Shown here piece by piece: positions 1-7,276 of a DNA stretch of 64,000 nucleotides. The DNA is from Ureibacillus acetophenoni (lineage in GTDB: Bacteria; Bacillota; Bacilli; Bacillales_A; Planococcaceae): the NCBI RefSeq assembly GCF_900220965.1, contig NZ_OBQC01000005.1, positions 145,275 through 209,274 on the forward strand. Direction: 5' to 3'. Under the pieces are notes generated by a model. The model did not search any database and was not told the DNA's origin. It worked only from the letters and a program-made list of their open reading frames with translations. Each line of letters starts with the position of its first letter. The first letter of the stretch is position 1. Both the position numbers and the translations under genes were made by a program.

Positions 1-539
1 TCTCCATATTTTTGATCACCGTATATAGGGTTGCCCATACTAGACAATTGAACTCGAATTTGATGAGGTCTCCCCGTATGAAGATTAACAGAAAGTAAGC
101 TGAAACCTTTTTTTGATTCTAAAACTTCAAAATCTAGCACAGCTTTTTTCCCTTCTGGATGATTAGGTGAAACAACAGACACTTTATTTTTCCGACTATC
201 TTTTAGAAGATAATGTACTAGTTGACCCCTTTTCTTCTTTGGTGTTCCATAAACAACTGTTATATAATTTCGTTCAATTACATTTTTCCGTAGCAGGTCC
301 GATAGTCTTGAAGCTGCTTTTGAAGTTTTCGCAAACACCATAACACCACCCACCGGGCGATCCAGTCGATGGACAAGTCCCAAGTAGACATTGCCTGGTT
401 TTTGGTATCGAACTTTCAAGTCATCTTTTAATATCGTTAACAAATCAGGATCTCCACTACGATCTTCCTGAACTGGGACATTAATTGGTTTTTCCACCAA
501 AAGCAGATGATTATCCTCAAATAATATTGGTATATTCAT
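1..539 (-). CDS. RluA-family rRNA/tRNA pseudouridine synthase (3' part cut by window edge)
   Basis: The minus strand from an ATG at 539 gives about 179 residues with no stop before the window edge. The text carries the RluA-family catalytic signature HRLDRPVGG at about residues 57-65, whose Asp is the catalytic nucleophile in this family, and the later conserved block TGRPHQIRVQ. It therefore isomerises uridine to pseudouridine in a structured RNA; which RNA cannot be told. No S4 domain is visible at the N-terminus, unlike RluB/RluD types. The C-terminal part lies outside the window. Confidence 0.9.
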   Translation of the reverse strand, partial: MNIPILFEDNHLLLVEKPINVPVQEDRSGDPDLLTILKDDLKVRYQKPGNVYLGLVHRLDRPVGGVMVFAKTSKAASRLSDLLRKNVIERNYITVVYGTPKKKRGQLVHYLLKDSRKNKVSVVSPNHPEGKKAVLDFEVLESKKGFSLLSVNLHTGRPHQIRVQLSSMGNPIYGDQKYG

Positions 540-640
540 AGTTTTTGGTCTCTCCTTAAAAAGCATAATGTTTCTATCATAACATGTATGATTTATGAAA
601 TGGTCAATTTCCCTAAAGGACAAACTTTTGTAAGAAATGA

Positions 641-675
641 AAAAGGAATGCCTTATATCAAGACATCCCTTTTTA
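641..675 (-). terminator. Intrinsic terminator after the OxlT-like transporter gene
   Basis: Inverted repeat just beyond the stop codon of the minus-strand transporter gene: on the minus strand AAAAAGGGATGTCTT pairs with AAGGCATTCCTTTTT and runs into a T tract. Confidence 0.8.
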
Positions 676-681
676 CATTAA

Positions 682-1956
682 TTAATTTGCTACTACTTCT
701 TCTTTTCTATTTAATTGTTCTTTACTGTCAAAAAACACTTTTTCAGGTTTTACAACGAATATACTAATTAAAGTTGCGATAGCAAAAAGAGCCATAATAA
801 CAAATAACAATATGTCATAGGATTGTGTTTTTTCTAGAACAAAAGCACTTAACTGATTACCACTTAACCCTGCAAAGGCCCAAGCAGATAAAGCTAATCC
901 ATGCACAGTTGAAATGCTATCAATACCAAAACGATCAGATAGTAATGGTGGTAATGATGAGAATCCCCCTCCGTAACCTGCATTTACGATACAAAGTAAA
1001 GTAATAACTAGGAACGCCGAAATAGTAGGGTTAATACCGTTAAACATAATCGTTAGTAGAATAGTTATAATAGAAGAGATAAAAATAACTTTATAGATTG
1101 AGTTACGATCTTTTAAACGGTCACCCCATGAAGAGAAAGCAATTCGTCCACCCGCATTGAAAACTGCTGTTAACGAACTAACTAAGCCAATTGCCCCAAA
1201 TCCTATGTACACTAACATACCTTTTTCTTGAGAAATTAAAGCTAATCCACAAGTAATATTAATGTAAAACATAAGCCAAATTCCGATAAATGTTTTATTC
1301 TTCAATACTTTTCTATAACTAAATCTCGTACTTTGGATACTTTCTTCCTCATATCCATCTGGTTTCTTTAAAAGTAAATGTCCTATAAACATCATCACTA
1401 AATATAACCCTGCTAAAATATAAAACATCGTATAAATATTTGTAGGATTTACTAAAATCCCATCGCTGTTTCTTTCTCCAAGTAATGCTTCCATTAATGG
1501 ACTTGCAATTACCTTTGCTAAACCAAAACCTGCAACAGCAAGTCCTGTCGCTAATCCTTTTTGCTTCTCAAACCATAGCATTAAAGTTTTTACAGGAGTT
1601 AAATAGCCAATTCCTAGCCCAATTCCCATAATAATTCCGTATGAAATATAAACACCAATTAATGATTTTTGATAAATAAAGAACCCTGTTCCAGCCATCC
1701 CTACTACAAAAAATAGTGCTGCTAATAATGATGACTTATGTATATCTTTTTCTACGAACTTTCCACCAAAAGCTGCAGACATACCAAGGACAAAAATTGC
1801 TAAACTAAATGCCCATTCCACTTCACCGACAGTATTTCCCATGTAAGAGGCAATATCCCCCTTGAACAAAGACCAACAGTAAACTGTGCCAATACTACAG
1901 TGAATTAGCAATGCTGGAATTACAGCACGAAGCCACTTATTGTTAAATTTACTCAT
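682..1956 (-). CDS. MFS transporter, OxlT (oxalate:formate antiporter) family
   Basis: 424 residues, mostly hydrophobic, with about 12 predicted membrane spans. The start region (residues 11-33, containing IHCSIGTVYCWSLF) and the block GIGLGIGYLTPVKTLMLWF near residues 110-128 match the oxalate/formate antiporter branch of the major facilitator superfamily. In Firmicutes such proteins are mostly annotated as monocarboxylate (for example lactate) transporters; the substrate cannot be read from the sequence. It is followed by a hairpin terminator and stands alone between two other minus-strand genes. The C-terminus is charged and cytoplasmic. Confidence 0.88.
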   Translation of the reverse strand: MSKFNNKWLRAVIPALLIHCSIGTVYCWSLFKGDIASYMGNTVGEVEWAFSLAIFVLGMSAAFGGKFVEKDIHKSSLLAALFFVVGMAGTGFFIYQKSLIGVYISYGIIMGIGLGIGYLTPVKTLMLWFEKQKGLATGLAVAGFGLAKVIASPLMEALLGERNSDGILVNPTNIYTMFYILAGLYLVMMFIGHLLLKKPDGYEEESIQSTRFSYRKVLKNKTFIGIWLMFYINITCGLALISQEKGMLVYIGFGAIGLVSSLTAVFNAGGRIAFSSWGDRLKDRNSIYKVIFISSIITILLTIMFNGINPTISAFLVITLLCIVNAGYGGGFSSLPPLLSDRFGIDSISTVHGLALSAWAFAGLSGNQLSAFVLEKTQSYDILLFVIMALFAIATLISIFVVKPEKVFFDSKEQLNRKEEVVAN

Positions 1957-2207
1957 TTAATAAACACTCCTAATCTTTTAACCCAAAACATTAAATAACG
2001 AACAATATATTATTTTTTTCAATTATAATTCGTATTTAAAGTAAAAATATAAGATATATATATTTATTTCAGGTATTTTTATATCAATTTACGAAAATTA
2101 ATGTCCCTATTATATATCATTTCAGTTCTAAAAAAGTATACATTTTGTGTCATAATTGTGTCACATATCTTTGTAAGGGGTTTCTTTCAATTTAATCCAA
2201 AATAAAA

Positions 2208-2236
2208 AACAGTCTAATGATACGAATTAGACTGTT
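2208..2236 (-). terminator. Intrinsic terminator after small membrane-protein gene
   Basis: Ten-base arms AACAGTCTAA and TTAGACTGTT around a 9-base loop. On the minus strand the hairpin is followed by TTTTTTA, just downstream of the stop at 2260. The rest of 1957-2259 is AT-rich; it holds the upstream region of the transporter gene and nothing else I can name. Confidence 0.85.
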
Positions 2237-2259
2237 TTCTATGAAAAAAAATTTAAAAC

Positions 2260-2466
2260 TTAATTATTCTTCTTTGCTAATTTTTCTGCCTTAATAGCTT
2301 TTGCTAAATCAATAATTAACAGTACCATACCTGCAGCTGAAACTAGCATACCGACCAAAAATCCAATTAGCCAGAAATTAAAAGACATTTGTATATCCGT
2401 AAACATAAAAATTGCAATTAATATGATACCTATAAACAGTAATAATAATCCTAGTTTTTTCACCAA
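2260..2466 (-). CDS. Small two-span membrane protein, function unknown
   Basis: 68 residues with two hydrophobic stretches (about residues 5-23 and 31-53) and a lysine-rich C-terminal tail (AKAIKAEKLAKKNN), so an inner-membrane hairpin protein with a positive cytoplasmic tail is likely. A GGAGG-type ribosome binding site (cctcc on the plus strand at 2471-2475) precedes the ATG and a clean terminator follows, which supports a real monocistronic gene. I do not recognise a family and cannot assign a role. Confidence 0.7.
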   Translation of the reverse strand: MVKKLGLLLLFIGIILIAIFMFTDIQMSFNFWLIGFLVGMLVSAAGMVLLIIDLAKAIKAEKLAKKNN

Positions 2467-2677
2467 TTTGCCTCCTCATGTTGCTCCTAGAAATTCATCT
2501 TTAGTTATTCTTATTAGACGTTAAATCCCCATTACTATTATTACATTGATGTGTTTTAAAAGAAAAATAGTTGAATTCTTTATTAGTATTAATCAAATTT
2601 CCTTCACTCATGACTTTTGACTATTTAATTAGCATACATCCGCATATTGTTACAAAAATAGATTGGAGTGATTAACT

Positions 2678-3133
2678 TCGAGTAAGTTCAATCCAGAAAA
2701 ACTCTCTGTTAAATTTAAGGATGGCATAACTGCCTCACATCCTATCGTTCCAAGACGCTACACCCTTACCCACTCTGATAATACCGGAAATTTATTTTTA
2801 ACGATAGGAAACGAATATGCATGGGATGAAGTAAATCGCAAAATGAGAGATGAAGTCATAGGTGAGTGGTTATTTTATGAAGGCTTTCTATATTTCTATG
2901 TTTATTTATATATAGACCAAGGAGAATTTGATTATAAAACTTCTGCAAAACGAACAGAAATCTTTAGACGTGAGTTACCACTTGCACTAACTGCAATTCG
3001 ATACGGTGATAATTTATTATTTGGCAAATACCCTAACCTTGATAATGCTATGATTATCGTTAACTTCATATCCACTTACCCACAGTTTATTGTTCAAGAA
3101 AATTGGGGGTCCTTTAGTAGTTTGTCCATATAA
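2678..3133 (+). CDS. Staygreen-family protein with an anomalous (TCG) start position
   Basis: The open frame begins after a stop at 2669-2671 and encodes SKFNPEKLSVKF, PRRYTLTHSD and NLFLTIG, typical of the bacterial staygreen family (the plant relatives take part in chlorophyll breakdown; the bacterial role is unclear). About 151 residues would be full family length. No ATG, GTG or TTG occurs in frame before 2843, deep inside the conserved domain. A good Shine-Dalgarno sequence GGAGTG at 2665-2670 sits 7 bases before codon TCG at 2678, exactly where homologues begin. Either the start codon was lost by one base change (TTG to TCG), there is a sequence error, or translation begins at 2843 and yields a truncated 96-residue protein. 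Frame after that is intact. Confidence 0.7.
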   Translation, partial: SSKFNPEKLSVKFKDGITASHPIVPRRYTLTHSDNTGNLFLTIGNEYAWDEVNRKMRDEVIGEWLFYEGFLYFYVYLYIDQGEFDYKTSAKRTEIFRRELPLALTAIRYGDNLLFGKYPNLDNAMIIVNFISTYPQFIVQENWGSFSSLSI

Positions 3134-3141
3134 TCAGTTTA

Positions 3142-3180
3142 GGAGACGTTCATAATAATATGAACCGTCTCCATCTTCTT
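3142..3180 (+). terminator. Probable terminator after the staygreen gene
   Basis: Arms GGAGACGTTCAT and ATGAACCGTCTCC with one bulged base, a 5-base loop, then a weak T-rich tail (ATCTTCTT). It lies 8 bases past the staygreen stop codon. Confidence 0.6.
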
Positions 3181-3378
3181 ATGGGAAACACGTTAAAAAG
3201 AGGTAATTTTACAAACTCTCCATCACAAATTGTATAATAAATGTATACAGAAAAATGGACAAGGATACATATACTTTTGCATTAATATTCACTGTCCTGA
3301 AACTTTTAAGTCCCAATATTTCTCTATAATTAATATCTTCAAGTCTAACAAATACAAAAGAACAACAGGATGGTGCTT

Positions 3379-4335
3379 ATGGTTGGAATGGGTTATCGGA
3401 CGATTAAGACTGCAATAGGAGCAGGATTGGCAATTTGGATTGCGACATTGCTTGAATTGGAATTTGCATCATTCGCAGCGATCATCGTTATTATGTGTAT
3501 TGAAACAACAAAGAAAAAGACATTACATTCCATTCAGAAAAAGTTTTTCGCTTCTCTTTTATCTTTACTTCTTGGCTCTATATTTTTTGAACTATTAGGA
3601 TACAATCCAATCGTTTTAACTTTATTTATTTTATTTTTTGTTCCAATTCTTGTAAAACTCCGTATTCAGGAAGGATTAATTACGAGTATCGTAATTGTTT
3701 TACATATATATGTAGTAAAGGAAGCCAACCTAGAAAACTTATTAAATGAACTCTATATTATTTTCATCGGTATTGGTATTGCCTTACTTGTAAACAGTAT
3801 TATGCCAAGCTTTAAAAAAGAAATTGAAAAATATAAAACTGAAATTGAAAAAAAGTTTAGTGTTATACTCTACGAATTCTCAGCATTTTTAAAGAATAGT
3901 GAACGAAACTGGGATGGAAAAGAATTACTTGAAGTAGAAAATATTCTTAACCAAGCTAAAAACATTGTCATTCAAGATGTAGAAAATCATCTTTTAAGAA
4001 AAGAAAATAAAGATTATTTCTATCTTGAAATGCGGGAAGACCAATTGGAGATACTAAATCAGATGGCTCCTATTATAAGCATTGTTTCTACATCAGAGTT
4101 AAATGTTAAACAAAGAGGAATGCTTGCTAATATCTTTTTGAACATTAGTCAACATGTAGATTCGGGAGATACAACTATTGCATTACAACATTTAGATAAG
4201 TATGAAGAATCCATACGTGAAACAGAGTTGCCTAAGTCGAGGGAAGAGTTTGAAATTAGAGCTAATCTATATTATTTAAATTTTGCCATTAAGAATTACT
4301 TAGTTATAAAGAAAAATATTTTTAATAAAGTCTAA
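3379..4335 (+). CDS. Aromatic acid exporter family (ArAE/DUF939) membrane protein
   Basis: About 318 residues: five or six hydrophobic spans in the first 140 residues, then a soluble, helical, charged C-terminal domain. The N-terminal text GYRTIKTAIGAGLAIWIA and the Glu/Lys-rich region after the last span match the YqjA/YgaE branch of the aromatic acid exporter family in Bacillus. Three in-frame ATGs exist (3370, 3379, 3388); family members start close to GYRTIKTAIG and an AGGA at 3367-3370 fits the second, so 3379 is my choice, with 3388 possible. Substrate unknown. A long hairpin terminator follows directly. Confidence 0.8.
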   Translation: MVGMGYRTIKTAIGAGLAIWIATLLELEFASFAAIIVIMCIETTKKKTLHSIQKKFFASLLSLLLGSIFFELLGYNPIVLTLFILFFVPILVKLRIQEGLITSIVIVLHIYVVKEANLENLLNELYIIFIGIGIALLVNSIMPSFKKEIEKYKTEIEKKFSVILYEFSAFLKNSERNWDGKELLEVENILNQAKNIVIQDVENHLLRKENKDYFYLEMREDQLEILNQMAPIISIVSTSELNVKQRGMLANIFLNISQHVDSGDTTIALQHLDKYEESIRETELPKSREEFEIRANLYYLNFAIKNYLVIKKNIFNKV

Positions 4336-4345
4336 CCATTATAGG

Positions 4346-4403
4346 GTCACGTGGTCAGGTATACCTTACTTAAGAGTAAAGTAACCTACCCGTGGCTTTT
4401 CTT
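4346..4403 (+). terminator. Long imperfect hairpin terminator
   Basis: A roughly 50-base imperfect stem. The centre is TTACT-TAAG-AGTAA, extended by GGTATACC/GTAACC and then GTCACGTGG/CCCGTGGC. It ends in CTTTTCTTTGTT 60 bases past the stop at 4335. The remainder of 4404-4607 is AT-rich with no recognised site. Confidence 0.65.
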
Positions 4404-4607
4404 TGTTCACTATTACCAGTTTCCAAAGGCTAAGTTTTAATAAATTCTGTAGTTTTCAATTGAGAATAATCCACCTAACTTTTCAAATAATAAATAACAC
4501 TTTTATAATGTGACACCTAAACTTTCGAATAATCTGATACTTTTAAAGATATCAACAATTTGTTAACCTAATCCCATAAATATACTGATTGAAAAGGGTC
4601 GATATAA

Positions 4608-5759
4608 ATGAGATTTAAACCGAGCTATGCACCAGGACCAACAGATGTACGAGAGAATGTTCGCTTAGCTTTAGCTAAAAAGACAAATAACACTGATTTT
4701 GATAAAGAATTTATACAATATTATCATGAAGTATGCCAAAAGATGGGCAAGGTTATGGGCACTACAAATGAAGTACTGTTACTAGCTGGAGAAGGGATCC
4801 TCGCTTTAGAAGCTGCTTGTGCAAGCTTAACTGAGCCTGGTGACCGTGTCCTTGTACTTGATAACGGTATATACGGAGAAGGGTTTAAGGATTTTGTCAG
4901 AATGTATGGTGGAGAGCCTGTTGTATTAAGCTTTGACTATCAAAAATCCATTCCAGTTGAAGAAGTTCGTGATTTTTTAGAAAAAGATCATGACTTCAAA
5001 TATGCAACATTTGTTCATTGTGATACACCAACGGCTATTTTAAATGATGTTAGTCAACTCTCACCCTTATTAAAAGAATATGGAATTCTAACAGTAGTTG
5101 ATTCTGTTGCTGGAATGGTTGGGGAACCAATTGATGTTGACAAAAATCAAATCGATATTTGCTGCGGTGGAACTCAAAAAGCCATCTCAGCACCTGTAGG
5201 ATTAGCGATTGTTTCCATTAGTGATGACGCTAAAAAATCGATGAATAACCGTAAAACACCGATTGCTTCATATTATGCAAACCTACAAATTTTCAATGGA
5301 TATATCGAAAAAGGTACATTACCTTATACAATGCCTGCAAGCACTGTTGAAGCATTAGAAGTTGCATTAGACAATATTTTAAATGAAGGGCAAAAAGCGG
5401 TTTATGATCGACATGCAAAAATTGCACAAGCCGTGCGAAAATCTGTTCAAGACTATGGACTATCTTTATTTGTAGAATCAGGAGCCTCTAATACGGTAAC
5501 GGCAGTCATCATTCCATCAGAAATAGGCGCATTACGACTACAAAACCACATCCAAGAAACTTACAACTTATACATCGCTACTTCTTTAGCACAATATGAA
5601 GATGTGATTTTGCGTATTGGCCATATGGGCGAAAATGCCTTCACTGATAAGGTTCTATCTGTATTAACGGTGATTGACAATGGCCTACGTGATTTAGGTT
5701 TCGAAGGAAAAGGTAATCTTGGACAACTATTCCTAGATGCCCTCAGGGAAGAAAATTAA
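4608..5759 (+). CDS. Class V PLP-dependent aminotransferase (alanine-glyoxylate / ureidoglycine-glyoxylate type)
   Basis: 383 residues. Lys191 in GGTQKAIS is the expected pyridoxal-phosphate Schiff-base lysine, and the Asp of VVDSVAG near residue 165 would hold the cofactor ring nitrogen. The N-terminal APGPTDV and the overall layout fit the serine-pyruvate/alanine-glyoxylate group of class V aminotransferases, which includes PucG of purine breakdown. No ureide-pathway genes lie beside it here, so the amino donor is not known. An AAAAGGG ribosome binding site precedes the ATG. Followed by a GC-rich hairpin. Confidence 0.85.
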   Translation: MRFKPSYAPGPTDVRENVRLALAKKTNNTDFDKEFIQYYHEVCQKMGKVMGTTNEVLLLAGEGILALEAACASLTEPGDRVLVLDNGIYGEGFKDFVRMYGGEPVVLSFDYQKSIPVEEVRDFLEKDHDFKYATFVHCDTPTAILNDVSQLSPLLKEYGILTVVDSVAGMVGEPIDVDKNQIDICCGGTQKAISAPVGLAIVSISDDAKKSMNNRKTPIASYYANLQIFNGYIEKGTLPYTMPASTVEALEVALDNILNEGQKAVYDRHAKIAQAVRKSVQDYGLSLFVESGASNTVTAVIIPSEIGALRLQNHIQETYNLYIATSLAQYEDVILRIGHMGENAFTDKVLSVLTVIDNGLRDLGFEGKGNLGQLFLDALREEN

Positions 5760-5774
5760 GAACGTAATGAAATC

Positions 5775-5808
5775 AACACCCCCCACTCAGTTAACGAGTG
5801 GGGGGTGT
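5775..5808 (+). terminator. GC-rich hairpin after aminotransferase gene
   Basis: Arms AACACCCCCCACTC and GAGTGGGGGGTGTT, perfectly complementary over 14 bases, 15 bases past the stop. There is almost no T tract on the plus strand, so it may act as a stalling or RNA-protecting stem rather than a textbook terminator. Confidence 0.65.
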
Positions 5809-5882
5809 TACGGTTCATAAAAATATAGGGATTTTCACTAAATAATCTGTTTGGCAAGCATAGATTTGCATTTTAATATTAG

Positions 5883-6071
5883 AATAAGCGTAAATTCTAC
5901 CGTTATTTTCAAAATGTGGATTATTTCGGAGCGAATAAGGGGAAATTTTACCGTTAAGTATTAAAATATCGCCCTTTTTCACCTTTTTAAAGTCAATAAG
6001 AGTAAATTCTCCCCCTATTTTAACTATTTTTAGGGTTGTTTACTAAATAGGGGTAAATTTTACCCCTATTT
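5883..6071. repeat. Four tandem copies of a palindromic motif (consensus AATAAGNGTAAATTYTACCG)
   Basis: Four variants of one motif with centres about 50-60 bases apart. They lie at 5883-5908 (GCGTAAATTCTACCGTTA), 5933-5959 (GGGGAAATTTTACCGTTA), 5994-6020 (GAGTAAATTCTCCCCCTA) and 6045-6071 (AGGGGTAAATTTTACCCCT). The last is a perfect palindrome with 13-base arms. A fifth copy is at 6776-6800, on the other side of the nuclease-like gene 6073-6735, and a weaker one may be at 5825-5847. The copies fill most of the 313-base interval between the aminotransferase and that gene. Confidence 0.75.
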
Positions 6072-6072
6072 A

Positions 6073-6735
6073 CTAGATTGGGCTTTTAATTTGATCACCC
6101 AAACGATAAGAACGAATTCTCACAGTCCCCGATGCGGGAACAAGCATCTTTTTATCTACGAGATTAGAAAGTATATTTCTTACTGTCTTCGTACTTAGGT
6201 TCAAATACTTCTCGACTTCTTTAGGTGTTATGTTTTCTCCTTTTCGGATCGCTAGCCGAAGTACTTCCTTCTCCACTATGGTCAGTGTGGTCTGATCCAT
6301 CTCATCCCCTAACCATCTGCCAATCACTTGCTGTACAATTTGTTGGCATCGACGAGGCTGCTCTTTTACTTGGTCGTAAGAAAAGCGAATCACCGTCCAT
6401 CCATCAATTACCAATTGATTTTGCCGTTCTAAGCTGTCGGAAAATTGCCATCTGCTTATGTTCCTTAAGTGAGGACCATAACCATCTATTTCAAAGCAAA
6501 TACGGATGGCAGGACGAATATAGGCAAAATCCAAATATCTTTTTCCATCTTTGTAATCATTAACTTCATATTCTGGATGTAGAAACCGGAAATGGTTAAA
6601 TAATGGCCACCACACCTGTTTTAAAAACAACATTTCAGCATGATTATGACCTTCTTGTAATCGTCGCAGTCGTTCACCAGTTCTTGCCTGTAAATGGTCA
6701 TTCATAAAAGTTTGATATACTTCTTCAAACCCCAT
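6073..6735 (-). CDS. DUF559-like (Vsr/PD-(D/E)XK fold) nuclease domain fused to a winged helix
   Basis: 220 residues in two parts. Residues about 30-142 look like the DUF559/very-short-patch-repair endonuclease fold: YLDFAY (Asp69), CFEIDGYGPH (Glu82, Asp84, His89), RQN (104-106) and DGWTVIRFSYD (111-121). Residues about 148-212 are a helix-turn-helix with a wing (ITPKEVEKYLNLSTKTVRNILSNLVDKKML). This points to DNA binding and possibly DNA cleavage; whether it is active is inference. Bacillales genomes often label such proteins as DNA-binding response regulators, but no receiver domain is present. The gene stands alone and is flanked on both sides by copies of one palindromic motif. Confidence 0.7.
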   Translation of the reverse strand: MGFEEVYQTFMNDHLQARTGERLRRLQEGHNHAEMLFLKQVWWPLFNHFRFLHPEYEVNDYKDGKRYLDFAYIRPAIRICFEIDGYGPHLRNISRWQFSDSLERQNQLVIDGWTVIRFSYDQVKEQPRRCQQIVQQVIGRWLGDEMDQTTLTIVEKEVLRLAIRKGENITPKEVEKYLNLSTKTVRNILSNLVDKKMLVPASGTVRIRSYRLGDQIKSPI

Positions 6736-6775
6736 AGTATCTATCCTCCTATCTAATGGTCATTTGCTAATATAT

Positions 6776-6800
6776 AACTACGGGAATTTACACCGTTACT
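6776..6800. repeat. Fifth copy of the TAAATT/ACCGTTA palindromic motif
   Basis: ACGGGAATTTACACCGTTAC, 40 bases upstream of the start of the nuclease-like gene. Same core as the four copies at 5883-6071. Confidence 0.55.
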
Positions 6801-7276
6801 AAATTACAAATATTAATCGTTACTTAACACATCTCCATTACTTATTTCTTCACTAGAAAAATATTAATGAGTAATTCGGGTAATAAAAGTGAGTTTAATC
6901 TAATTTAATATGGAGATATTAAAAGGCAAAAGAAGATTTGCAAAGGAGCATATAAGAAAAAGACTGAGGATAAAACTTATTTTTAGTTTAATAGAATTCC
7001 TCAACTTGTCAATTCCATTTTCTTATTACAACAAGTGAAGAAGATCTTAAAGTGGGTTAAGTTTAAAACCATTTTGTGTCACCTTAGGAGCAAATTTATA
7101 AAATGGCATTTCCATATATAAATCTAATCTAAATAATAAATTAGATTTTTTAGTATCTTAACTTTACAATTGAATGGGAAAACGAAAGTTTGGAAAGACA
7201 TATAAGTCATGTCATACATTTCATTATTATCCTCTTTCCTCTTATCTGTTTTTTAATTTATAAAGGAGTTCTACAA
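6801..7276. other. AT-rich intergenic region without a recognised gene
   Basis: No coding frame with a ribosome binding site is visible. A small AT-rich hairpin AAATCTAAT/ATTAGATTT followed by T (7120-7151) lies 130 bases before the lipoprotein gene and could be a terminator or leader structure. A Shine-Dalgarno AAAGGAG at 7262-7268 belongs to the next gene. Confidence 0.5.

Noticed and set aside
3230..3418. Small plus-strand open frame before the aromatic-exporter gene
   Set aside because: No ribosome binding site, overlaps the start of the real gene in another frame, and the text resembles no protein.
4346..4360. CACGTG core at 4349 as a parS
   Set aside because: Part of a terminator-type hairpin and matches only the central six bases.
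6073..6735. Response regulator annotation for the nuclease-like gene
   Set aside because: No receiver domain or phospho-acceptor Asp pocket; the visible motifs fit a DUF559/Vsr fold with a winged helix.
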